The notes beneath the pieces are model-generated. The model did no database searches. It had not been told where the DNA came from and was given only the letters and a program-made list of their open reading frames with translations. DNA of 64,000 bases from Gerris lacustris (lineage: Eukaryota; Arthropoda; Insecta; Hemiptera; Gerridae). A program made the position numbers and the translations under genes. The stretch is from positions 107,574,514 through 107,638,513 of the forward strand of contig OX578277.1 of NCBI GenBank assembly GCA_951217055.1. The letters are read 5' to 3'. Shown piece by piece: positions 46,257 to 57,120 of the stretch (position 1 is the first letter of the stretch; every line of letters starts with the position of its first letter).

Positions 46257-46779
46257 CATATCACGAAATTCGCCAGATAGTTTTTTTTTTTATTATTATT
46301 TTTACCTTAATTCCGCTAAGTACAAGTAGTTAGTTAGTTTTAATTTTGTCTCTTTTCTAAATCCACCATGTATAAGTAGTTAGCATCGAATACTCAGCAG
46401 TGTGATTATTAATTTATATTTAATTAAAGAGCGTAAGCAACTTCGTTCCTACCGGATGTCCCACGACACCAAACGTAATTTTTTTCTCAATATTCTATTG
46501 ACCCGTACTAGCAGTAAATAAAAACAAGTCCATGTAAAGAATCCACTTTCAATTCTTATTGGGTTCAAATAATTTTTATATAAAATTATAAAAAAAATGT
46601 TTAGTATAAATATGTTACATTACTAACGTACGTCTGAATAGATGTGGCACCACTTAGAACATTCTTAATAAACTTTGAAGCATTACTTAGATATTTGTAA
46701 AATTACCTTATTAAATTTATTTAGGCCATGTATTGTCAAGTGTTTTAAAATTTATCATGATGGTGGTTCAACAATACAT
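46257..46779. other. Spacer between inverted E copies
   Basis: 46430-46480 carries ACTTCGTTCCTACCGGATGT then CCCACGACACC, whose reverse lies at 49171-49205 (family I edge). The rest is unclassified. Confidence 0.4.
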
Positions 46780-47098
46780 AATAGTACATTACGTGTCGAG
46801 TGCGGAAAGTAGCATTTTGCATGCGAGTGTGGAGTTTGCACCCGAGCGACAGCGAGGGTAAAAAAACCACACGAGCAATGCAAAATGCCGTTTTCGCACG
46901 AGTTGCGTACCGTACTTTATCTACGATTGTTAGATTTAAATTATAAATACAGAAAAAAATAAACTTGCTGTATGTAAGTTCGTATCTCTCTCTTGATAAA
47001 GATGGGATTAATTCTTGAGTTGTATTTTTTGCCGAATTAATTATTTCTGGAGGAGTATTATTCTCCACATTTTCGTCAAAGTCACTTGATTCACTCAT
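46745..47098 (-). CDS. Element-borne ORF of E copy 4 (Crypton-like leader?)
   Basis: This is the only E copy with the leader frame uninterrupted: it starts MSESSDFDENVENNTPPEII and continues with PSLSRERYELTYSKF at about residues 32-46. After that the frame reads into AT-rich sequence and the GC-richer element end, so the biologically meaningful part is probably only the first ~46 residues, perhaps a first coding exon. From memory, the P-S-x-S-R-E-R-Y-E-x-x-Y-x-x-F pattern resembles the short N-terminal region of Crypton-type tyrosine recombinases and KIAA1958-like proteins. I could not test this. No catalytic part is present. Confidence 0.3.
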   Translation of the reverse strand: MSESSDFDENVENNTPPEIINSAKNTTQELIPSLSRERYELTYSKFIFFCIYNLNLTIVDKVRYATRAKTAFCIARVVFLPSLSLGCKLHTRMQNATFRTRHVMYYYVLLNHHHDKF

Positions 47099-47358
47099 TG
47101 TTTTTCACTAAAAACTCGATATATACAGTTATTTTAATAAAAGAACTGCAAATTAGTTTTGTTAAATGTAAACAAACTTGCTAATCGTGCGTAAAGCTGA
47201 AGAATTCCTCTTCTTTACCGCACACTGTGTGGTAAAGAAGAGGAATTGTTCAGTTCTATGAGACGCGCATGCGCAATGAATGCAAGTACGTAAATAATCA
47301 CTTTCTACGCATCTAAACAAAGATATAATGTTTATATTTCTTATCAATCGTAGATAAA
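46780..47358 (-). mobile_element. E element, copy 4
   Basis: Reverse. Outer end ACATTACGTGTCGAGTGCGG, inner inverted ends, leader ORF intact, hairpin 47198-47250 with the tip replaced by GCACACTGTGT, which still pairs. Ends CAATCGTAGATAAA. Confidence 0.75.
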
Positions 47359-47719
47359 ATTACATTTATTTGGAGAAATAAAATGCGAGAAATTGAGTAT
47401 TTGAAGCACCACGTGTTCACAGTGGAAACCAAATTGATAAAACTGCACCGGTGAAACTAATTATCGTGGAAAATAAAAAAACTTTGTGTGAGTTTTCTCC
47501 TCTTCACTGTATTCAACAAAATTTTAACGAGCAATAAAACTACTTAAAACATTATTTTTCTTGTTTTTACGTTTTATTCGAGAAACATTTTGTTTTGTGT
47601 AATTTCTCAAGGGCCTTTTGTTACTTTTATATACTCTTCCATTACATAACAACGTATGCACTTCACTTAAAGTACATGTTAACTTTATGTTGGCCGTGAA
47701 GTGAATTTAAATTTCATAG
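47359..47719. other. Unclassified sequence
   Basis: Nothing recognised. Confidence 0.3.
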
Positions 47720-48390
47720 CTAAAATAGACTGCCAACTGGTGTGGCACATAGCTTCCTCGCATCTAATTACGTACTTTATTGATTTTATACTTTTATAAG
47801 CCATTATTGTCTAATTGATTCCCCCTTTTTAGGGTTTCGTTGGTAAAACCAAAAAAAGAAACCCTTATAGTTTCGTTCCTGTGTCTGTCTGTCTGTCACT
47901 CTGTACGGTTCCAATAACTTTTGAATCAAAAGAGATAAAGACATAAAACTTTCCAGTATTAAAGAACGCTTTGACGCGCACACAGGAAAAATATAGCGAA
48001 CTCAAAATTATCAGCTGTTCAAATTAAAAATGGTGGATAATTCACGGCACGCGAAAAAAATATTTTTTTAAAATTTCGAGTGGGGTATCAAATGAAAGGT
48101 ATTGAAGAGTAGATTACAAATATATATACCACTTGGGAAAGTGTTTAATTTTTGGCCACATTTTGTCAAAAAACATAGAAATTTTGCATGTCCCCCCCCC
48201 CTCCCCCCTAAAATCGTATTTCCGCTGTTACTAAAAATATAGACAAATGTGCAAAATGTGCGGTCTGGTGGGCCATAGAAAAAATAGCAATTCACTCGAA
48301 AATAAATATTTTTTTAAAATTTTGAGTGGGGTATCAAATGAAAGGTATTGAAGAGTAGATTACAAAAATATATAGTAAAAAAAAAAACAA
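47720..48390 (-). repeat. Family B start fragment joined to a reverse family H copy
   Basis: 47720-47828 is a forward B start (TAGACTGCCAACTGGTGTGG ... TTGATTCCCCC). 47831-48385 is H in reverse, beginning with the hairpin AGGGTTTCGTTGGTAAAACC ... GAAACCCTT and containing two copies of GAGTGGGGTATCAAATGAAA. A C-run is at 48190-48199. Confidence 0.65.
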
Positions 48391-48398
48391 AACAAGTG

Positions 48399-48668
48399 GA
48401 GAGCGGCCATGTCTCCCCGCACATATGGTGGACAATGTGATTTTCATGATGCTGAGTACTGAATTAGTTAGTAGACCAAAAATCAAGTCGATGTTATTTT
48501 CACACTTGATAGGTTAGTTATTCAAATATTACTAAAAATCAACGTGGTCATCTGTCAAGGGAAAAACTAAAATTAACTTGATTTGCGGTCTACTAACTAA
48601 TTCTGTTCTCAGGATCATGAAAATCACAGTGTCCACCATAATTGGAGAGACATGGCCGCTCTTCACCG
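48399..48668. mobile_element. ~270-bp foldback element
   Basis: The arms start GAGAGCGGCCATGTCTCC and end GGAGAGACATGGCCGCTCTTC. They stay complementary over TGGTGGACA, GTGATTTTCATGAT and ATTAGTTAGTAGACC. The loop is around TATTCAAATATTAC. Confidence 0.75.
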
Positions 48669-48799
48669 GTTTGTTTTTTTCAATCGCCTATTGCCAAGCT
48701 ATGTCCCGCAGACGAACTTAACCGACCACATATTCTTAAAAGGCGCTAAAAGATTGACTTGTATACAAAATTCTAGCTTGATGTTAGTCAGACACTTTT

Positions 48800-49165
48800 T
48801 TGCACACTATCTCCTGGACTATATCTTAAAACTACTCGTCTGATTTAAATTAAATTTAGATGGTAGATCATAATTAGCTCATTGTTAGTACCATATAAGT
48901 TTTACTATTCTAATTCTATTTCTCTTCCAAATGAGCGCAAACATACATTTATTTACACCTATATCATTAAAAGTACATATCTTATATTTAAGAGATTTGG
49001 ATGGATTGATGGTTTGTCGAATATAGCCCACAGATAGCTTAAAACTAATTTCAACCGTCTGCGCATATTATACATATTGCAAAAAATCAATAATTTTATT
49101 TTTCATGTAAATAATCCAAACAAATTTGTCAGACTTAAAACAATTAAATAATCAATTAATAAAAT
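48800..49165 (-). repeat. Repeat family B fragment, reverse
   Basis: Carries AGATCATAATTAGCTCATTG, CACCTATATCATTAAAAG and AGCTTAAAACTAATTTCAAC. It follows the foldback after about 130 unassigned bases. Confidence 0.6.
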
Positions 49166-49169
49166 ACGT

Positions 49170-50065
49170 GTGGTGTCGTGGGACACCCGGTAGGAACGAA
49201 GTTCCTTATGCTTTATATTAAATATAAATTATATAATTACAGTGCTAAGTATATGATACTAACTACTAATACATGGCGGAGTTAGAATAAGAGACAACAT
49301 TAAAAGTAACTATTTGTAATAGCGGAGTTAAGTCAAAATTGAAAGAAAAACTTTTTATTATCTTTGAAAAGAGCGTCTTACAATATATGATGTATTGTAA
49401 ATTGTGAAAAAAGTTAATTTTGATTAGTTTATAGTTAAAGCAGATGGTTGTAGAGAAGAAAAGAACTGTCCCATCAGACCTCCGTCGGCGAATCTACAAT
49501 TAAAATATTATAATATAAAATATAAATCACCAACACTAAAACACTTCTACTTGTATCAAGTTGAAATTTTACATGCCTGTTTCAATTGTACTTTAGACGA
49601 TGTGTATGAAATTTTATTGAAATTGTTACGTTAGAACGTAAGATATCGGTAGAAACGTTGTTTTCTTTATTTATAACGTTTAGGTCTGCTTTAATAAATT
49701 TAGCGATCTTTATCACTTTATAGCAGTGTCGGTGTTCGTAACAAAATATTTAAAAAAATTGTCTCATTAAATAGATGAAGTTAGAATTTTTTCCCGTCCA
49801 AAAAATCCAATTTTAAAATTGAAGCTTACGTTTACGCGAGCGTTGCGCGTGAACGTTTGGGCGGATAACGTTGTCCAACGAACCTAGCCTGGGCATTGGT
49901 AAAATGAACATGTGTACCAAATTTCAACTAACTCGGTGATCTTTTACTCAAGTTATCAGTTATCGTCATCGGTAGATTGCGTGACGGTGATTTTGGTCGT
50001 TTTTTTCGGATTTACTCCCGGGCTCCAGAACTTGCCATAAGGAACTTCGTTCCAATAAATTAAAC
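49170..50065 (-). repeat. Repeat family I copy, reverse
   Basis: GGTGTCGTGGGACACCCGGT and GGAACGAAGTTCC lie at both margins (49171-49205 and 50038-50055). The interior matches 31308-31800 in reverse (TTTACGCGAGCGTTGCGCG, GTCCAACGAACCTAGCCTG). Confidence 0.6.
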
Positions 50066-50960
50066 AATAATTGGCGGTAAAAGCATACCTTTAATAGAGT
50101 ACGAGCTAGGATTTCACGAAGCTATGTACCTCATCACCAGACTTTTTTGTAAAAAAAATAATAATTTAAGAAAGCTATTATAATTATATGATATTACACA
50201 ATATACGAGCTCAAGATGTTACGATAATTTGTTCTATTTAGTTTTCTCTGTTGTATTTTAGTTTAATGTTAAAATTTGTAAATGATTTTCAGATCCACCC
50301 ATAAAAATCTAAAGTGTAAATAACAGGCAACCATTTCGATTAATATTTAATACATTTTAAGTTACCAAATTTTAAAACGTGCTATAAATACAACGAGAAT
50401 GTTTGTATTACCATGTGGAAATGACTTTACCTGGAACTTTATTTACGTACATTTTTAAATATTATTATATTTTAAAAAGTTTAATAATTTCTGTAGCGTA
50501 TTTTATAGTTATAAAAGCCATACATGAATACAAATATGTTATATAAATGTATATACTTTATTTTAGGTTTAACAGAAAAGATTAATCTGTCTAAACAATA
50601 TTTCCTGTAAACCACATTTTTCTTTTCAAAACCCGAAACAAGTTGTTCTAGAGTTAAATAAATATTGGAAGTACAGCTCTTGTGTTAGATATGTGGAAAA
50701 TTATTGCATCGTAGTTTTAACATGGGAAATTTGAGCTGTAAATTTGAATTTTAAATGGGACTGAGTGTAATATAAATTTTCAAATATTTCTCCTCACTAG
50801 AATTCGAACCATATTAATTATGCTTTTCAAAAGTAGTCTTTATAAAAATGTGTTTTCCATTCAGCTAAATTTTTCTTACTTTGTTTTAAATTTAATTTAT
50901 TTGATCTATTTCGAACCGTGTCATAAAGAATAGAATAGCATTTATTATTAATTCATTTTT
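50066..50960. other. Unclassified AT-rich sequence
   Basis: Nothing recognised; no coding signal. Confidence 0.35.
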
Positions 50961-51640
50961 TGCTTCCGAGCTTACCGAAGGTAACGGTAGCTATGTGATC
51001 GTTGCGAAGAACAAAACTTTTTCGGTTTTTGTTTTTAAAAATTCAAAGACAGAAATCCGTTTCAGACATCAGGGAACATTTTTTGTTCCGTGTTTGTCTG
51101 TCGGTCTGCCGCTCTATTTTTACGAACCAACATATCTTAAAAACTACATGGTCGATTTTAATGAAATTTGTATGGTAGGTCATAATTGGCCCATTGTTGG
51201 TCCCATTCTGAGCCTATTTGTTTTTCTTCCACATTCGCACACACATACATTTATTTACACCTATATCTTCAAAAGTACTAATTTGATTTTTATGAAATTT
51301 GGAGGGTTTGTCAAAAGTAGCCTGAAGATAGCCCCAGATTAATTTCAACACTGTGCTCTTCAAATGTTGTTAAATTGATTCTTTAATTCATGTAAAAAAT
51401 CAAAACAATTTTGACGGTTTTAAAATAGACTGCCAATTGGTGTGGCACATAGCTTCCTTGCATTCTATCGCGTACTTTGTTGACTTTATGATTTTACAAG
51501 TCATTATTGTCTAAATTTGTTTAATTTTCCCCCCTTTTTTGTTTTAATCTGTCAAAATTGTTTGGATGTTTTGAAAGTATCAATAAAGCAGTGGGCTGTT
51601 GTAAAAGCATAAAATTATTAAAGTATATGAAATAGTATGC
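50961..51640 (-). repeat. Family B copy, reverse, abutting inverted end fragments
   Basis: 50961-51420 is a long reverse copy (TTCCGAGCTTACCGAAGGTA ... AGATAGCCCCAGATTAATTT). 51424-51600 is a forward start (TAGACTGCCAATTGGTGTGG). A reverse scrap follows to 51640. The 50995-51342 frame belongs to this repeat. Confidence 0.65.
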
Positions 51641-52691
51641 GAGGCTGAGTATTTTTATATGTACATATTTCATATATCCAAATATTTAGATTATATAGTT
51701 ATGCTATATTTTGCAAAATATTTAAAATCAGGAGCTATGGTGTAGCAACATGTTTTGTAATACATTTTTGAAGATTCCATTGTTTTACTCTCCAATATTC
51801 TTTTCTTTATAATTATTTTATTCATAACTTCAGTAGAACCCCGGATATCCGAACCCCAAAAATATTCGAAATCCATTATATTCCTATCTACTTTTATTTT
51901 GGGGGGGGGGATGACACATTATACGCTGACGGTTTTGTGAATTTTCCCAGCACTGCTCTGAGTTGCCGCAATGTGTTTCTTCAAACATTATCCCTTATTC
52001 AGTTTTACATATCGCATTTCCAGCAATACGCTGCCTTTATACCTGTCTCCCCTCATTTCTGGATCTGATTCTTAGATCTTCTAACTCATTTACAATTGTT
52101 CTAATTCTCTTTTTTTGAACATAAATACCGGGTATTCCTCGAATAGGAACATAGTAATAAACCAGCAACAATTTTATAAATATCAATAAACAATGACAGC
52201 AAAAACACCAAAAATCGAATTCAGAAATCCGAGAAGGCCCTGATTCCAATTAGTGCAAATTTCCGGGATTCTACTATACTAACATATAACGGTAGTATTA
52301 TCAGCTTTTATTTATATATGTAATAAAATAAATAAATATTTATCATGTAATATCAATATACATAGTACGGTCATTTTTCAAATATTACACAACACATAGA
52401 AAATCACACTGAAAAAATCTATACAGGGTGGGCAAAAAAACTTTTTTGAACACATATAGCTTAGCTTCTATAATAGATATATGGGGTTTGCGGGGTCTGA
52501 AAACTACATTCTTCTACTTTAAATTTCATATGTATAACTTAAAAAACTATTGGATAAAAGCCATGCAATGACGGTTTGAAATAGGGTCTTAAAAAAAGTC
52601 GTTGTGCGTGTAGTAATCGTTGGAATTATAGTTTTGATAGAATAAATTACCATATGGTGGAGGGGGGGGGGGGTTCTTTGTAGGTTAGTGA
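51641..52691. other. Unclassified sequence before the pseudogene
   Basis: No gene seen. Contains a G-run at 51901-51910, another at about 52662-52673, and ACAGGGTGGGCAAAAAA (52422-52438), a string I associate with old insect repeats. Confidence 0.35.
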
Positions 52692-52916
52692 GAGGAGTCC
52701 CTCAGTATTGGAGTAAGTGAATGGGGAAAGAGAGACATCTTATACGATGCTTACTCAACACCATATGCCTACACTTCATGGGGAGCCCATACCGGATACA
52801 TGCCCACTGCCTACTCAGGTTACGCTCACTATAGCTACCCTACTGCTCACCACTATGGCTACGCACTTCCTGGTAAAGCTGATCACTTCCTGGTAAAGCT
52901 GATCACTTCCTGGTAA
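52692..52916 (+). pseudogene. Decayed cuticular-type protein exon (gene 1/3 relative)
   Basis: An open stretch of 75 codons including stop. The informative part reads GKRDILYDAYSTPYAY then TSWGAHTGYMPTAYSGYA, aligning with KKDVVVGALPYAY and SGLGAAAYVPTAYSAGA of genes 1 and 3. Upstream of the basic KR there is no signal-peptide core and no in-frame acceptor; the nearest TAG (52681-52683) leads into another frame and a stop. The C-terminal part is altered by a 20-bp tandem duplication (unit CTTCCTGGTAAAGCTGATCA, two copies plus a partial third, 52866-52916). This shifts the reading and gives an unrelated tail. It may be the remains of the gene 4 second exon. Confidence 0.7.
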
Positions 52917-52928
52917 AATTCACTTGTC

Positions 52929-53260
52929 TTAAGCCTAGTCCATACCAGTAGACACGTTGCGGAAAATGTCTATAGAAATGTCTCCCAACATGTCTGTCAC
53001 ATCTGCAGTCTGTGTCGCAACATCTGCTGAGACCGTCTATGGTCTAGGTCTAGCGTCCACACTTGTAGACACGTTGCGCAACATGCCTAACGTTGCACCA
53101 TGTCTACCATTTAGAATGGAAAGCCATAGACATGCGATTTTTGGTCTAGCAACGAGACCGTAGACGCCGTTTGTCTCAGCCGATGTCTATAGACAAATCA
53201 CTAGACATGTCTCTGAGACCAAAATCGTGCAACATGTCTACTAGTGTGGACAAGGCTTAA
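52929..53260. mobile_element. 332-bp TTAA-flanked inverted-repeat element
   Basis: Left end TTAAGCCTAGTCCATACCAG, right end CTAGTGTGGACAAGGCTTAA. The ends are imperfect inverted repeats continuing through TAGACACGTTGC / GCAACATGTCTA. TTAA at both outer edges fits a piggyBac-type target duplication. The interior repeats AGACATGT / ACATGTCT words. It begins 13 bases after the pseudogene stop and ends about 31 bases before E copy 5. Confidence 0.7.
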
Positions 53261-53290
53261 CAACCAAATAGTCTTCCCCTTCAACGTCCT

Positions 53291-53863
53291 TCAATAGTAC
53301 ATTACGCGTCGAGGGCGGAAAGTAGCATTTTGCATGCGAGTGTGGAGTTTGCACCCGAGCGATAGCGAGGGTAGTAAAACCACACGAGCAATGCAAAATG
53401 CCGTTTTGAGTTGCGTACCGTATTTTATCTACGATTGTTAGATTTAAATAATAAATACAGAAAAAAAGAAACTTCCTGTATACAAGTTCGTATTTCTCTT
53501 TTGATAAAGATAACATTAATTCATTAGTTGTATTTTGTGCCGAATTATTTCGGGAGGCGTATTATTCTCCTCATATTCGTCATAATCATTTAAATCACTC
53601 ATTGATTTTCTCAAAAAACTCGATATAAAAGTTACTTTTATTAAACTAACAGCAAATTAGTTTTGTTAAATGTAAACAAACTCGCTAATCGTGCGTAAAG
53701 CTGAAGAATTCCTCTTCTTTACCGCGCTAGCGTGGTAAAAAAGAGGAATTCTTCAGAACTATGAGAGGCGCATGCGCAAGGAATACAAGTACGTAAATAA
53801 TCACTTTCTACGCATCTAAACAGAGATATAATGTTTATATTTCGTATCAATCGTAGATAAACA
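53291..53863 (-). mobile_element. E element, copy 5
   Basis: Reverse. Outer end ACATTACGCGTCGAGGGCGG, hairpin 53702-53753 with tip GCGCTAGCGT. The leader ORF starts with ATG, but a four-base loss in the IINSA region shifts it. Ends CAATCGTAGATAAA. Confidence 0.75.
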
Positions 53864-54372
53864 ATATAAAACTCCTCCAGTTATTTCAATAAATGAACCA
53901 ATGAATAAATAAACAGCAGTTTTGAAATAATCATAAACATGTGTTCTTATTATTTCTCTAGTTTTATTCTGGTCAACAAAAGTTTCATACTTGATTATTT
54001 TGTTAAATTAATGAACTAATTTATAATATATTCACCAAATTTTTGGGTGCAAATAATAAACTTATTCGCCTTTTTAAAAATGTTACTAGATTTATTAAAT
54101 CTTAAATACCCTAAACTTTATATAAGATTAATGAAATACAAAATGGCTACTTGAAGAGACGGGCGAATACAAAATGTATGGTGAATATGTATGTATACTC
54201 ACATGAATAATAAAAGAGTTTAAAAAATGTAATAACGTTGTCAAAAATGCATTAGTTCAACGTCTACCCCTCTCTGTATTTATTATTTACCGTTAATTTG
54301 GTACTCATAGAGCCATTTTGGGGAAAATACATTAAACATTTATGTAACATGTTGTAAGAAAGATAACATACA
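53864..54372. other. Unclassified AT-rich sequence
   Basis: Nothing recognised. Confidence 0.3.
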
Positions 54373-54384
54373 CATATATATATA

Positions 54385-54466
<82 letters not shown>
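54373..54466. repeat. (TA)n microsatellite
   Basis: About 47 TA units with one C interruption near the start. Confidence 0.97.
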
Positions 54467-54467
<1 letters not shown>

Positions 54468-55219
54468 TTTCTTCTTCTATTGAATTATACACTGGAAAAT
54501 ATGTTACTGCGTTTGAACGAGACAATCAAAATAGATGTGAATTCTTCATTGATTCCGAACTCAAAGGTTCATATGTCAAGGAAAAAAAGCAAGAGTTTAA
54601 ATAATATATATATATTGTGCTCGGCACGCACAAAAGAAGAAAATTAGGAAAAGACGTATCTATAAGAAACAAAATTTCCATTATTCTTTAACGAAGAGGA
54701 GCTACAATATTAGTACTTGTAAAGGGCACCTACGCAAACATTGCATACATATTTTATAATATACGAGAGTTCTTCTTCATTTCTTGTTGCGAGGGAATGT
54801 CACATAGAAGACATAGCACTCAACTAGAATAGGATTACGTGAGTTTGGAAAATAGAAATTAAAAATTTAAAAAAAAGATAGAAACTTGACAACTTTATAA
54901 ATTTATAATTATGTACTAACATGGATTAATTTTCGATTGACCTACATCGATCCCTTTTCTAATTATTTTTATGTAGCTCTATAATTCAATAAAGGTATGT
55001 TATAAGTATATGTAATTTATTTATCGGTATTTCTAACAGTAAAGTATGAAATTATCCCAGCCATCAGGCTTTCAATTGTGAAGGAAACTCAAATCAAATA
55101 TTCTCTTAATAGATAATAGAGATTTTGACATTAAATCCCGCAATATCTAATTGTACTAATTAATTACTAATAATATTGAATAAAACTCATACTTAACATC
55201 CATATACATCATCGCTGAT
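54467..55219. other. Unclassified AT-rich sequence
   Basis: Nothing recognised. Confidence 0.3.
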
Positions 55220-55692
55220 TATCGCGAGGGGAATAATGGAACTTTACTCACGAGGTACCTACAATATTTTATCTCCAGTAGGGAGAAAATACACATTTTC
55301 GTCCATTGCACAGTTTTTATTTATTATTTTTATAAATAACAATAATTATTAGCACTTTAAATATCAGATATAAGAGATTCAATATTAAAAACAAATGAGA
55401 ATTGGAATTAAACTCAAATAGAAGGTTTTTTAGATGCAGGTTATAAACAAAGATAAACATGGTCGAAAAAGCAGTGTCACCAACCTGACTTCAACAACTT
55501 CATTACTTTAGCCATTCACTTTCTACTATTTATAAAACAATTAAGTTGCAATCTTTACTTTTTCGTCCTACTTTACTTTTTCGCCCTACTTTTGCAATTT
55601 CTCCCTACTTTTTGAGTTCAGGGATGAAATTACTTACTTTAGTCCCTCTAAAATTATTCAAAATCATAACTTTTTCTCCCTACTGGAGATAA
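55220..55692 (+). repeat. Repeat family G, copy 3 (5' truncated)
   Basis: Begins inside the element at ATTATCGCGAGGGGAATAATGG, lacking the GAGGCGAAGCC block. Keeps the TTTATCTCCAGTAGGGAGAA / TTCTCCCTACTGGAGATAAA inverted pair. Confidence 0.7.
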
Positions 55693-55749
55693 AATATATA
55701 AGACAGGCGTGAAAGTTATTGAAACAGTCTGGTAAATATTTCCCTGTCT

Positions 55750-56190
55750 AGGCAGGAAAAGTGCAGTGTAGAAATATAGGTATGGTTTCACGCCCTAGTG
55801 GAAATAAAGGTATGATTTCATTCCCTGGTAACAATACAGGTATGGTTTTACCCCCTGGTTGAAATACAGGCATGGTTTTACCCCCTGGTTGAAATACAGG
55901 TATGATTTCATCCCCTGGTAACAATACACGTAAGGTTTCATCCCCTTGTGGAAATACAGGCATGATGTCATCCTCTGGTGGAAATACAGGAGTGGTTTCA
56001 TCTTCTGGTGGAAATACTGGTATAGTTTCATCCCATGGTGGCAATACGTAGGTATGGTTTCACGCCCTGGTGGAAAAACAGGTATAGTTTCACCCCCTGG
56101 TGGAAATACAGGTATGGTTTTATCTTCTGGTGAAAATGCAGGTGTAGTTTCATCTCCTGGTGGCAATACAGGTATCGCTTCATCCAATAA
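55750..56190. repeat. 30-bp minisatellite, about 15 units
   Basis: The unit is about CCTGGTGGAAATACAGGTAT then GGTTTCATCC. Because 30 is divisible by 3, it leaves open frames. On the - strand these read 10-residue repeats of PPGxETxPVF, interrupted by one 31-base unit near 56035-56060 that shifts the frame. No signal peptide, promoter or homologue was recognised, so I call a repeat, not a gene. Confidence 0.85.
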
Positions 56191-56869
56191 TACTGACTAT
56201 TACGCATTTATTTAAGTGTAGATATGACTTAATCATCTATTAATGGTTACTTCTCGGCTTTTACGTGCCATAAATTACGAATTTTGCTGATGAGTTTGCT
56301 TTAATAATGCAAACTTTCTTAGTCAGTATAAAAAGACCATCTATTCATAAGATAATCTTGAAAACAGTAGATGCTTGTGATTTATTTAGAATAAAATTAA
56401 AGTTACTCGTATTATTATCTTTATATAACAGATCTTGCATACATATAAATAATTCTGTTATACCAAAACATAGAAAGAAGAATAATCAGAAAGAAATAAA
56501 ATAATCAAATAAACTTCGCTACGTTCTTATGACTGTAGATAAGAAATATAAAGTACTGTAGCAACATAAAGTGTTCTTTATGTTTCTTTATAATAGTATT
56601 CAAGATCTTTTATTGATTATAAAATAAACTTACAAAAATATATTATCGTTAACATTTATAAATGTTAATAGATATAAATATAAAGAGAAGATTTTACAGG
56701 TAAATGAATTGGCCAACTAGGTGCTTTCAGTGCACACAAAGGGTCCGTAGGCAATTTAAAAAAAAATACGACGAATTCATTAACCAGCCTAATTAGCCCA
56801 GTCGTATCAAGATGGCGGCCATTATAAGTTTGTTTTAAGTATAGCTTTAAAACTTAGAACTTTAGAAAC
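56191..56869. other. Unclassified AT-rich sequence
   Basis: A short H-like scrap AAGGGTCCGTAGGCAA at 56740. No gene seen. Confidence 0.35.
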
Positions 56870-57120
56870 GAGACAAGACATGTTTCATGATATGTGAAAC
56901 GGATCTCTGTCCAGGAAATTTTTAAACCAAATTTCATTAAAATCATACCAGTAGTTTTAAAGGTTTACAAAAATGTTGCGTGACAGACAGAGAACATGTT
57001 TCCTGATGTCTGAAACGGAAATTCGTCGAAAAGGAATTTTTGAAATCAAAGACATAAAACATAAATTCGTTCTTCAGAATTATCACAATGCTCCTATTAC
57101 CTTCAAGAAGCTCGGAAGAA
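56870..57120 (+). repeat. Repeat family B, 3' part
   Basis: Carries ATTTCATTAAAATCATACC, GTTTCCTGATGTCTGAAAC, AATCAAAGACATAAAAC and the ACCTTCAAGAAGCTCGGAAG end. Confidence 0.65.
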
